Shown in pieces: positions 43,200 through 52,422 of a stretch of DNA of 64,000 nucleotides. The DNA is from Paenibacillus daejeonensis DSM 15491 (GTDB taxonomy: Bacteria; Bacillota; Bacilli; Paenibacillales; Paenibacillaceae): the NCBI RefSeq assembly GCF_000378385.1, contig NZ_KB899664.1, positions 248,001 through 312,000 of the forward strand. Reading direction: 5' to 3'. Under the pieces are notes generated by a model. It had not been told where the DNA came from, ran no database searches, and was given only the letters and a program-made list of their open reading frames with translations. Both the position numbers and the translations under genes were made by a program. Positions within the stretch are counted from its first letter, which is position 1; every line of letters starts with the position of its first letter.

Positions 43200-44228
43200 T
43201 TATTCGAAGCCCTCGACAACAACCTTACCGATCGTGCTGCCGGACTCCAACAGGCGGTGAGCTTCCCGTAGATTGGTGGCATTGATGGGATGCAGCCGCT
43301 CTGTGAGGGTGCTGCGCAACGTACCGGCATCAATGCGTGAACCCATCTCCTCCAGGAGTCGGTGCTGCTCGATCATATCTGGCGTCCCGTAGCGGGAACG
43401 GGTGAACATGAGCTCCCAGACAAAGGTGGCGCTTTTGTTCATGAGCGCAGTTAGATTGACCGGCTCCTTCATCTCGACGATGGAGACAATCTTGCCTTGC
43501 GGAGCAATCGCCTCGGCCATGCTGTCCCAGTGGGCGGCCGTGGAATTACAGCAGAAGATATAATCTACCTGTGTATAACCCAGTGCCTCCAGCTGAGGTC
43601 CAAACTCCTCATGATGGTTAATGGTGTGAGCCGCGCCGTGGTTGAGAGCCCAATCGACAGACGAGCTGCGGGAGGCGGTGCCAATCACCGTCAGTCCAGC
43701 CTGCTGCGCCAGTTGGGCAGCGATAGAGCCTACACCACCGGCCGCGCCGATCAGGAGCAAGGTTCGGCCGTTGTTAACCTCGGGATCGGTCGAGACGCCC
43801 AGTCGGTCGAACAATCCTTCCCACGCCGTAATCGCGGTGAGTGGCAGTGCCGCTGCTTCCGCAAAATCCAGCGTGCGCGGCTTGGTACCGACGATCCGCT
43901 CGTCGACCAGCTGGTATTGACTGTTACTGCCCGGGCGAATAATGCTGCCCGCATAGTACACCTCGTCTCCAGGCTTGAACAAGGTGACACTCTCACCAAC
44001 AGCAGTAACGACACCAGCAGCATCATAGCCCAGCACGCGGTAGTCGTCCTCTATTTTATCCTTGGGTGAGCGTACCTTGGTATCCACGGGATTGACGGAG
44101 ACGGCTCTGACCTCGACTAACAGATCGTGACCCTCGGGAGAGGGGACAGGCAGCTCGATATCGACCAGACTCTCGGGATCTTCAATGGGCAGGTAACGCT
44201 TCAATCCGACAGCTTTCATCATCGTCAT
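43200..44228 (-). CDS. zinc-type alcohol dehydrogenase-like oxidoreductase (quinone oxidoreductase family)
   Basis: 342 residues of the MDR superfamily. N-terminal GroES-like domain (LLVEVRAVSVNPVDTKVR, VLGYDAAGVVTAVG) and NAD(P)-binding Rossmann fold (LLLIGAAGGVGSIAAQLAQQ). The structural and catalytic zinc cysteines are absent, so it is probably a zinc-independent NADPH quinone or enone reductase. The ATG at 44228 is nine bases after GGAG. Its neighbours concern galacturonide breakdown, with no obvious link. Confidence 0.9.
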   Translation of the reverse strand: MTMMKAVGLKRYLPIEDPESLVDIELPVPSPEGHDLLVEVRAVSVNPVDTKVRSPKDKIEDDYRVLGYDAAGVVTAVGESVTLFKPGDEVYYAGSIIRPGSNSQYQLVDERIVGTKPRTLDFAEAAALPLTAITAWEGLFDRLGVSTDPEVNNGRTLLLIGAAGGVGSIAAQLAQQAGLTVIGTASRSSSVDWALNHGAAHTINHHEEFGPQLEALGYTQVDYIFCCNSTAAHWDSMAEAIAPQGKIVSIVEMKEPVNLTALMNKSATFVWELMFTRSRYGTPDMIEQHRLLEEMGSRIDAGTLRSTLTERLHPINATNLREAHRLLESGSTIGKVVVEGFE

Positions 44229-44365
44229 ACTTATCCACTCCTTTAATTGGCTTGTTAGGTTATGGAGTAATTATACCAGCCGTGGAGAGCGAGGGCCAAA
44301 TGCCGGCGCTCACACCCCAGTCAGCGGTCACACGAGAACAGAAAAGAGCATGTAGAAAAATTAAA

Positions 44366-44394
44366 TTTACAACGTTGTTAAAAATAGATATAAT
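44366..44394 (+). promoter_or_regulatory. promoter of the alpha-galacturonidase gene with overlapping operator
   Basis: TTTACA (44366-44371), 17-base spacer, TATAAT (44389-44394). The palindrome TTTACAACGTTGTTAAA (44366-44382), LacI-like with central CG, covers the -35 box. Confidence 0.75.
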
Positions 44395-44453
44395 TAAGTT
44401 CAAGAACAATTAAAATGACTTTACTTATCGTGTGTCTTGTTAAGAAGATAGAA

Positions 44454-44470
44454 TTAACAACCTTGTTATT
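44454..44470 (+). promoter_or_regulatory. second LacI-type operator in the leader
   Basis: TTAACAACCTTGTTATT matches the upstream site with one change at the centre. The centres are 88 bases apart, which could allow repression by looping. It sits just before the ribosome binding site. Confidence 0.6.
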
Positions 44471-44488
44471 CCATGAGGAGGAAGTATA

Positions 44489-45877
44489 ATGATAGCGGCT
44501 ACAAAAGATGCAAAGAACCTAAATATCGCCTACATTGGTGGCGGCTCACGCGGCTGGGCCTGGGGCTTAATGAGCGATCTGGCGACAGAGAGTGAGTTAG
44601 GCGGTACGGTGAGGCTGTATGATATCAATAAGCAAGCGGCGGAGAATAATGCGAAGATCGGGGAAAGCCTGAAAGGTCGCGTAGACGTGGTCAGCAGCTG
44701 GAATTACGAGGCATCCGATTCACTGCAACAAGCGCTCACTGGTGCGGACTTCATCGTCATTTCCATCCTGCCAGGCACATTCGACGAAATGCACTCCGAT
44801 GTGCATTTGCCTGAAGAATACGGGATTTATCAGTCAGTAGGGGACACGGCTGGACCGGGCGGTCTGGTGCGCGCGCTTCGCACGATTCCGATCTATGCCG
44901 AACTGGCGGAGCAGATTCGCGACTATGCGCCCGATGCATGGGTCATTAATTATACGAATCCAATGACGCTCTGCACGCGCACGCTGTACGAGGTGTTCCC
45001 GGGGATCAAGGCGATCGGCTGCTGTCATGAGGTGTTTGGCACGCAGAAGCTACTCACTCACGTCGTGGAAGAACTGCTGGGCGAGCCAGCGCCGGACCGC
45101 CGGGAGATCAAGGTAAATGTGCTTGGCATCAATCATTTCACTTGGCTCGATAAGGCTTCGTATAAGCAGCATGACCTTATTCCGTTGTACCGCGAGTTTG
45201 TGGATCGCCATTTTCAGGATGGCTTCGAGGCAAAGGGGACGGGCAACTGGCTGAATGACCATTTTGCATCCGCTCAGCGGGTGAAGTTCGATCTGTTTCG
45301 CAAATACGGCGTCATCGCCGCTGCTGGGGACCGACATCTGGCGGAGTTCATGCCGCATAGCTGGTACCTGAAGGACAAAGAGACGGTTCATTCATGGAAA
45401 TTCGGTCTGACAACGGTAGATTGGCGGAAGAGCAACAAGGTGCGGCTGGAGGAACAGGGCAGCAAGCTGGCGAGCGGAGAAGAGGCATTCGAGCTCAAGC
45501 CGACCGGTGAGGAAGGCGTGGAGATGATCAAGGCGCTGCTCGGAATGACAGAGCTCGTGACCAATGTGAACATGCCGAATACCGGCCAGATGGACGATCT
45601 TCCGCTCGGCGCAGTGGTGGAAACCAATGCGGTGTTTGGCCGTGATGCTGTGCAGCCGATTCACGCCGGCAAGCTGCCGCCTGCTCTGCATGCGCATATC
45701 GCGCGCCATGTGTACAATCAGGAAGCGATCCTGCGTGCGGCGCTGGACAAAGACCGCAGCGAAGCGCTTCGCGCTTTCCAGAACGACCCGCTGGTGTCGT
45801 TGTCTCCAGATCAAGCAGAAGAGCTGTTTGACCGGATGTTGGCCAACACGAAGGCCTATCTCCCAGGCTGGGAATGA
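44489..45877 (+). CDS. lplD: GH4 alpha-galacturonidase, LplD-like
   Basis: 462 residues. NAD-binding start NIAYIGGGSRGWAWGLMSDL, TAGPGGLVRALRTIP, metal motif C179-H-E-V in CCHEVFGTQKLL, and NVLGINHFTWLDKASY. The match to Bacillus LplD, as I recall it, runs the whole length, including ISILPGTFDEMHSDVHLPEE. LplD releases galacturonic acid from pectin oligomers with NAD and Mn, in the cytoplasm. ATG at 44489 follows GAGGAGG. Two LacI-type operators and a clear promoter precede it. It is convergent with the LacI gene at 45966, a likely regulator. Confidence 0.88.
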   Translation: MIAATKDAKNLNIAYIGGGSRGWAWGLMSDLATESELGGTVRLYDINKQAAENNAKIGESLKGRVDVVSSWNYEASDSLQQALTGADFIVISILPGTFDEMHSDVHLPEEYGIYQSVGDTAGPGGLVRALRTIPIYAELAEQIRDYAPDAWVINYTNPMTLCTRTLYEVFPGIKAIGCCHEVFGTQKLLTHVVEELLGEPAPDRREIKVNVLGINHFTWLDKASYKQHDLIPLYREFVDRHFQDGFEAKGTGNWLNDHFASAQRVKFDLFRKYGVIAAAGDRHLAEFMPHSWYLKDKETVHSWKFGLTTVDWRKSNKVRLEEQGSKLASGEEAFELKPTGEEGVEMIKALLGMTELVTNVNMPNTGQMDDLPLGAVVETNAVFGRDAVQPIHAGKLPPALHAHIARHVYNQEAILRAALDKDRSEALRAFQNDPLVSLSPDQAEELFDRMLANTKAYLPGWE

Positions 45878-45899
45878 TAAGAATCAGCTCAACGAAAAG

Positions 45900-45941
45900 A
45901 AGACTCCAAGTTCCGCTTGTGCGGTGCTTGGAGTCTTTTTC
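45900..45941. terminator. terminator between convergent lplD and LacI gene
   Basis: AAGACTCCAAG pairs with CTTGGAGTCTT around 16 bases, followed by TTTC on the plus strand and CTTTT on the minus strand. Confidence 0.85.
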
Positions 45942-45965
45942 TGTTGTTCCGTCGAAGGCGGCTGC

Positions 45966-46988
<1,023 letters not shown>

Positions 46989-47013
46989 TTATTCTACACC
47001 ACTACCCCACATG

Positions 47014-47045
47014 AGGAAAAGAGCGCTCCGCTATCCGAAGCGCCC
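47014..47045 (-). terminator. terminator of the galactosidase gene
   Basis: Minus strand: GGGCGCTTC and GGAGCGCTC pair with one mismatch, followed by TTTTCC. It separates the galactosidase operon from the LacI gene. Confidence 0.7.
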
Positions 47046-47051
47046 TTGGTC

Positions 47052-49124
47052 CTAACGTTCCGTGCGCAAGACAACCGAGCCATAGGGCGGTAGTACAAAC
47101 GAGGTGTGCTGCTGCTCGCCGGTTGCCATATCGGTCAGCACAGCATCGTTGGCAAACTGCACCGGTTGCTCACGCTCCGTGAAGTTCATTGCGAACACAT
47201 ACTGCGTCTCCTCATCGCTACGGACTTGAATCGATACCCCGGCATCCGCCTCCACAGGAATGGCTGTCGTGATGGACAGCTCCTCGATCAGCTTGCCATA
47301 GAACGCATCATGGAAGCGCGCTTCGTGGCGTGCCGCCAGGTAATAGGACCGGCCAGAGCCATAGCTGTAAGCCGTGGCGGCCGCTTGCCCCTGATAGAAA
47401 TCTGAGGAGAACGAGGCGATAGCCTCTGCGCCTTCCAGATGAATGAGCTCGCAGTAATCACGAGCCGCATAGACGTTCCCGTCGGCATCCACAAGCTCCC
47501 GTGTTTCCTCCGGATAGAGGGTGTCGATCTCCTCCGACCAGATGCCCAGCACCTCACGCAGTGGACCCGGGAACCCTCCAAGAAACGCCAGATCATTCTC
47601 ATCGACCATACCGGAGGCATAGGTGGTAACAAAGCGTCCGCCTTGGCGAACATAATCCTCCACGCGCGTGCCGAAACCTTCGCGCAGCATATACAGCATC
47701 GGTGCAATGACGAGCTGGTACCCCTCCAGCGGCTTGTCCGGCGTGATGACGTCGACTGGAATATTCCGTTCCCAGAACACGCGGTAATGCTCCTGGCAGG
47801 TGCGGACATACTGCTTGCTGTCCTGGCCGAAGCCTTGTGCGTCTGCCAAGGCCCAGTCCGTTTCCCAGTCATAGAGAATGGCGACTTTGGCATCCACAGA
47901 GGTGCCTGTCACCGGCGCAAGCTGCTCCAACAAGCGCCCAACCTCGGCTACCTCGCGGAACACACGTGTGTCGGGATGGCCCGCATGATCAACCACGGCG
48001 CCGTGGAATTTCTCCGATGCGCCGCGGCCTTTGCGCCACTGGAAGTACAGGATCGAGTCCGATCCGTGCGCAATCGACTGTACGGAGGAGAGCTTGTGCA
48101 TGCCTGGGCGCTTAGCCTTGTTGACCTCATGCCAATTCACCAGACTTGGGGTGCATTCCATGATCAGGAACGGGCGGCCGTCCTTCAGCCGACGGTATAG
48201 GTCATTGACAAAAGCCACGTCCTTGGCCAGCGATGCGGTCGACTCCCAGTTGTTATGCCACGCCGGGTAGGCATCCCAGCTGATGATATCGACATGCTTG
48301 GCGAAGGCCTCGTAATTGAGTCCGGTAAAGGGCCGCATGTCCGGATAGTTGCCCATAAAGTTGGTTGTCACCGGAATATCCGGCGTCAGCTCCCGCAGCG
48401 GTACAATCTCGGATTGGTAGAAGTCGATGGTCTGGTCGGTGACAAACCGTCTCCAGTCGAGATTGAGCCCGTGCACCTGATTCTCGCCGTGCGGCGCAGG
48501 CGATTCAATCTGGCTCCAGCTGCTGAAGCGATGGCTCCAGAAGCCCGTCCACCAGGCATGATTGAGCTTATCCAGACTATTGTCGTAGCGTACTTGAAGC
48601 CACTTGCGAAACGCATCCTGACACAGGTCGCAATGACAATCCCCGCCATACTCGTTGGAGATATGCCACATGATGAGGGCGGGGTGCTTGCCATAACGCT
48701 CAGCCAGCAATCGGTTGATCTGCTGGGTCTTCTTCCGGTATACCGGGGAGGTGAAGCAGTGGTTGTGCCGCAGGCCGTGCAGGTTGCGTACCCGGTTGGA
48801 GGAGACCCGCAGCACCTCGGGGTACTGTTCGCTCATCCAGGCAGGGCGGGCGCCGCTTGGTGTAGCCAAGATAATATGACCGCCGCGTGCAGCAGCCCGG
48901 TCCATCACCTCGTCCAGCCATTCGAATCGGTAGACGCCTTCCTCCGGCTCCAAGGCGCTCCAGCCGAAGATGTTCACGGACATCGTGTTGGTGTGCGCCA
49001 GCTTCATCAGCTCGTCATCCTCATCCAGAATGTGTGGATAGCCGAGCCACTGGTCAGGGTTATAGTCACCGCCATGCAGCATGCCAGTCATCGCAGGATG
49101 CACCGGCTCCCATCGTTTGGTCAT
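47052..49124 (-). CDS. ganA: GH42 beta-galactosidase, GanA-like
   Basis: 690 residues, close to Bacillus GanA in length and, as I recall, in sequence (MLHGGDYNPDQWLGYPHIL, HTNTMSVNIFGWSALEPEEG). Acid/base E158 in HISNEYGG, nucleophile E323 in LIMECTPS, zinc-type cluster GDCHCDLCQDAF. GanA cleaves galacto-oligosaccharides from type I arabinogalactan in the cytoplasm. It follows the GH53 gene by 39 bases, so the two form an operon. No signal peptide. Confidence 0.92.
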   Translation of the reverse strand: MTKRWEPVHPAMTGMLHGGDYNPDQWLGYPHILDEDDELMKLAHTNTMSVNIFGWSALEPEEGVYRFEWLDEVMDRAAARGGHIILATPSGARPAWMSEQYPEVLRVSSNRVRNLHGLRHNHCFTSPVYRKKTQQINRLLAERYGKHPALIMWHISNEYGGDCHCDLCQDAFRKWLQVRYDNSLDKLNHAWWTGFWSHRFSSWSQIESPAPHGENQVHGLNLDWRRFVTDQTIDFYQSEIVPLRELTPDIPVTTNFMGNYPDMRPFTGLNYEAFAKHVDIISWDAYPAWHNNWESTASLAKDVAFVNDLYRRLKDGRPFLIMECTPSLVNWHEVNKAKRPGMHKLSSVQSIAHGSDSILYFQWRKGRGASEKFHGAVVDHAGHPDTRVFREVAEVGRLLEQLAPVTGTSVDAKVAILYDWETDWALADAQGFGQDSKQYVRTCQEHYRVFWERNIPVDVITPDKPLEGYQLVIAPMLYMLREGFGTRVEDYVRQGGRFVTTYASGMVDENDLAFLGGFPGPLREVLGIWSEEIDTLYPEETRELVDADGNVYAARDYCELIHLEGAEAIASFSSDFYQGQAAATAYSYGSGRSYYLAARHEARFHDAFYGKLIEELSITTAIPVEADAGVSIQVRSDEETQYVFAMNFTEREQPVQFANDAVLTDMATGEQQHTSFVLPPYGSVVLRTER

Positions 49125-49163
49125 GTTCCATCACCACTCCTCATTTATTGTGTTATTAGTCTC

Positions 49164-50339
49164 TTATTCCTTGCTCTCACGGTCCGGAGAGAATGCAGCC
49201 AGTGAAGGCAGGGCATTGCCCTTGAAATCGAACAGCCCCTGATTGGCCCACGGATTGCCGCCGTCCGCGACGTCGTTGCCATACCTCATGCCCTCCAGAC
49301 TGGCCCAGCTCGTGCCTTGAACCGGTAGCCAGGCCGGCTCCCAATAGATGATTCCCAGTCCGCGTCCATCCGGGATACTGCGCACCGTATCGATGAGATC
49401 GGTAAGGAACTGGTACTGCCCCTCCACGGAAGCGGGATAGCCGCCTTTCTCAGCCAGCTCGCGATTAAAGATATAACTGCTGCCAGGAGGCGACTCCGTT
49501 GTAAAGCCATAGGCAGTCTCAACGACCAGTACATCCTTGTCATAGCGTTGGCTGATGTCCTCCAGATTGATGCGCAGATCGTCCATGCTGCCGTGCCAGA
49601 ACGGGTAAAAGGAGAGGCCGATGATATCAAAATCTACCCCACGGCGGGTGATCTCGTCGAACCAAGCGCGGTAGAGCGGATTATGCGCGCCTTGTTCGAG
49701 ATGTAATATCGTGCGGATCTTCTGTCCCGAATGGTCTCGCACGGCCTGCAAGCCAGCCTGAAGCAGTCCAGCAAGCCGGTCGTAAGCAGCTGAGTGCTCT
49801 GATGATTCCCATGTCTCAAAGCGCTGCTCCTCCGGAAGGTAGGCCGGTGTCTTGCCATCTGGCCAGAGCATCCCATTGGTGATCTCGTTGCCAATCTGTA
49901 TATGATCAGGGAGCAGCCCATGAGCTGCAAAAGCTTCCAGCACTTCCGTCGTATAGCGGTATACTGCATCCTCCAAGGCGCTGCCGCTCAGATCCGCCCA
50001 TGCCTTGGGCTTGGATTGCTTCTTCGGGTCCGTCCAGAAGTCACTGTAATGAAGATCTAAGAGCAGCTGCATCCCCTTGGCTTTGATACGGGCGGCCAGC
50101 TCCAGGGCATTATCCAGATCGTTGGTTCCGCCCAGGTAGGGTCTGCCCTGTACGTCATAGGGATTCACCCACAGTCTCACCCGGGCGTAATTGACGCCTT
50201 GCTCATGCAGGATGTCGAAGAGGTCCCGCTGTTCACCATTCAGATAATAGATGCCGCCCAGCCCTTCAACTTCCTTGGTCATCGATATATCTACGCCGCG
50301 AAGGGTATCGGCCAGCGGCAGGCCTTGGTTGCGTGTCAT
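49164..50339 (-). CDS. GH53 arabinogalactan endo-beta-1,4-galactanase, apparently intracellular
   Basis: 391 residues. Start region LRGVDISMTKEVEGLGGIYY is the GH53 signature. Acid/base E152 in QIGNEITNGMLWP, nucleophile E274 in VVETAYGF; also WVNPYDVQGRPYLGGTNDL. The ATG at 50339 follows GGGGAG by seven bases; upstream codons are unsupported. No signal peptide is seen, unlike secreted GanB. It would cut imported galactan oligomers, with GanA finishing to galactose. Confidence 0.9.
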   Translation of the reverse strand: MTRNQGLPLADTLRGVDISMTKEVEGLGGIYYLNGEQRDLFDILHEQGVNYARVRLWVNPYDVQGRPYLGGTNDLDNALELAARIKAKGMQLLLDLHYSDFWTDPKKQSKPKAWADLSGSALEDAVYRYTTEVLEAFAAHGLLPDHIQIGNEITNGMLWPDGKTPAYLPEEQRFETWESSEHSAAYDRLAGLLQAGLQAVRDHSGQKIRTILHLEQGAHNPLYRAWFDEITRRGVDFDIIGLSFYPFWHGSMDDLRINLEDISQRYDKDVLVVETAYGFTTESPPGSSYIFNRELAEKGGYPASVEGQYQFLTDLIDTVRSIPDGRGLGIIYWEPAWLPVQGTSWASLEGMRYGNDVADGGNPWANQGLFDFKGNALPSLAAFSPDRESKE

Positions 50340-50427
50340 GGTCTCGCTCCCCTGTTCCATAGTTGTGTACGCGTTCTCATCACAAGAGAAGAATAGCACC
50401 CTTTCAGTAAAATTTCAAACAAAATAT

Positions 50428-50443
50428 AGTAAAATATTTTACT
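50428..50443. promoter_or_regulatory. perfect 16-bp palindrome upstream of the galactanase operon
   Basis: AGTAAAATATTTTACT lies 89 bases upstream of the start at 50339, in an AT-rich promoter region. It is a candidate operator for a LacI-family regulator such as the one at 45966; the match to known GanR sites was not checked. Confidence 0.55.
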
Positions 50444-50465
50444 TGTATTTATATTTCTAAATATC

Positions 50466-50499
50466 AAAAAAAGACGGCCGGAAATTCCGAACCGTCTGA
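50466..50499 (-). terminator. terminator of the exonuclease gene
   Basis: Minus strand: AGACGG pairs with CCGTCT, with an inner CGGAA/TTCCG stem, followed by TTTTTTT. Confidence 0.85.
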
Positions 50500-50588
50500 T
50501 TAAATATTATAAATTAGTTCATCAGGCATCAAGAAATCTGGGGACAACAGCGATCGGAAGATCGATCCGGGACCGTAGGCTTTCTATT

Positions 50589-51368
50589 TTAATTGCCAGA
50601 TGAAGCGTCTCCCAGCTCTAACAGCACGGGACAATGATCACTGCCCAGCACGTGGCAGTCGATATCCGCGCGTATCACCAAGGGAGCCAGGCGCTCCGAG
50701 ACGAGAAAATAGTCGATGCGCCAGCCGATATTCCGCTCGCGCACCTTGGGCATGTAAGACCACCAGCTGTAGGCATCCGTGCGGTCTGGATGCAGATGAC
50801 GGAAGCTGTCGACGAAGCCGCTCGCCAGCAGCTCGGTCATCTTGCCGCGTTCTTCGGCTGTAAAGCCGGAATTGCCTTCATTCGACTTGGCGTTCTTCAG
50901 ATCGATCGCCTGGTGAGCCACATTGAGGTCACCGCACACAATGACCGGCTTCAGCCGATCCAGCGCCGTCAGATAGGTGCGGAACCGGTCCTCCCAGATG
51001 AGTCGGTACTCCAACCGGGACAAGTCGCGCTTGGCGTTAGGTGTATAAACGTTGACCAGATAGAAGTCCTCAAACTCCAGCGTGAGCACCCGGCCCTCCG
51101 GCTCCTCATCGGTCTCCAGTCCATAGCGGACGGAGAGCGGCTTGAGCCGAGTGAAGACGGCGGTGCCGGAGTAGCCTTTTTTCTCGGCATAATTCCAGTA
51201 CTGCTCATACCGACCGCCGTGATCGAGCTCGATCTGACCGGCCTGCAGCTTCGTCTCCTGCAAGCAGAAGATATCCGCGTTCATTTCCTCGAAGTAGTCG
51301 TTGAAGCCTTTATTGACGCAGGCCCGCAGGCCGTTCACGTTCCATGAGATTAACTTGAGTGTGCTCAT
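50589..51368 (-). CDS. exoA: exodeoxyribonuclease III (AP endonuclease)
   Basis: 259 residues, normal for the Exo III family. Start LKLISWNVNGLRACVNKGF, metal-binding E in FCLQETKLQ near residue 38, GDLNVAHQAIDL near 146, and the C-terminal GSDHCPVLLEL with the catalytic Asp-His pair. Cuts DNA at abasic sites and removes nucleotides from 3' ends during base-excision repair. Single-gene unit with a terminator downstream. Confidence 0.95.
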   Translation of the reverse strand: MSTLKLISWNVNGLRACVNKGFNDYFEEMNADIFCLQETKLQAGQIELDHGGRYEQYWNYAEKKGYSGTAVFTRLKPLSVRYGLETDEEPEGRVLTLEFEDFYLVNVYTPNAKRDLSRLEYRLIWEDRFRTYLTALDRLKPVIVCGDLNVAHQAIDLKNAKSNEGNSGFTAEERGKMTELLASGFVDSFRHLHPDRTDAYSWWSYMPKVRERNIGWRIDYFLVSERLAPLVIRADIDCHVLGSDHCPVLLELGDASSGN

Positions 51369-51946
51369 TGCGTGTTGTGCTCCCTCCCGGATGTCATAGA
51401 TAATATGGTTATTCTACCATACGGGCTGCCATAGGGGAGGAAGGGACTTTATAGGTGGGGCGGTGGCTTTAACGCTTACGTGGAGTGTGTCGATTCATAG
51501 CTGACTCCAAGTGGGAAAGTGCTAACGGCCACCAGAGCGCTTAATCGTAAAAGTGAATGGGACGTTTAAAAAGCTAACGGTCACAGACGCACTTATTTGC
51601 TCTAAAACTAGATTTTTCGGCTGAAAACGCGTGAATAACGGCGTTCCTGTCCGTTAGAATTATTAATGGGACGTTTAAGGCTTAATAGGTGCTGTAGTGG
51701 CCGTTACAGCAAAAATGCTTCCTGAGTGATGCGCGATAGCCGATACAGCATTAATCGATACTCTCATGTGGAGCGCTTAGTAGTCTAATTTTGAAGGGAG
51801 CGCGATTGTAACGTTTGTCACGAGGCCTTGGAAGCAAAAAAGTTCAAAAAGAGCCATAGAGCCGGGAGCATAGGGGGAGAGGCTTATGAGGCTGGGCATA
51901 AAACTATTCTTTATCTACTATTCCCGTAATTTAGTCTTGTTATGAT
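51369..51946. repeat. gene-free stretch with a degenerate copy of the TAACGGCC repeat family
   Basis: The repeat covers about 51521-51710: GCTAACGGCCACC at its left end, GCTAACGGTCAC inside, TGTCCGTTAGAATT and TGGCCGTTACAG in opposite orientation. It shares ACTTATTTGC with the 262-bp repeat at 27476. The remainder of this stretch holds nothing recognisable. Confidence 0.65.
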
Positions 51947-51986
51947 AAAAAACAGGCCAACCGCCCGCTGGGCTGGTTGGCCTGTT
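51947..51986 (-). terminator. terminator of the small membrane protein gene
   Basis: Minus strand: AACAGGCCAACC pairs with GGTTGGCCTGTT, followed by TTTT. Confidence 0.85.
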
Positions 51987-52011
51987 CGCATATGTTGGCG
52001 ATACCTCGGAG

Positions 52012-52149
52012 TTACAGGAACGGAGTCGTGTGATCCGAGACCTCCTTCACCGCTTTATAAATAAGATAAGGTACCATGCCGAAGCCGAATGCACCGAAGC
52101 TTAAGCCTTTTAGAAATGCGCGCCAGTTTGTTTTGGTTTCTTGTTTCAT
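52012..52149 (-). CDS. small membrane protein of 45 residues, unknown function
   Basis: The start ATG at 52149 follows GAGGAG by about ten bases. The sequence begins MKQETKTNWRAFLKG, then a hydrophobic stretch FGAFGFGMVPYLIYKAV with one probable membrane helix, and a short polar end. It has its own terminator right after the stop codon, which argues for a real transcript. No family recognised. The upstream 52150-52374 region holds only likely promoter sequence. Confidence 0.6.
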   Translation of the reverse strand: MKQETKTNWRAFLKGLSFGAFGFGMVPYLIYKAVKEVSDHTTPFL

Positions 52150-52374
52150 TGTCAATCGTCTCCTCTCAGATGTCCCATTCATGCGGGTCCGCATCGTGAC
52201 AGCATAGGCAGCATGGCAAGCTGGTCTATGTTGAGAGATGGTGAAGATCCGTGTCTATAGGTGGAATGTGATAATTATATGAATTTTCTGAAAACTTGTC
52301 AATGATTATTTTCATCCTGGGTTGGCGAGATCTGACACTTCTTTGCCATAGAAGATGGCCCCATGCTAACGCAT

Positions 52375-52408
52375 AAGACGCGCTCTTCTCTAGGAAGAAC
52401 GCGTCTTT
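52375..52408. terminator. hairpin after the symporter gene
   Basis: AAGACGCG(C)TCTTC pairs with GAAGA(A)CGCGTCTT. T-runs are weak on both sides, so its direction is unclear. Confidence 0.6.
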
Positions 52409-52422
52409 GCTTCAAGCGGCTA

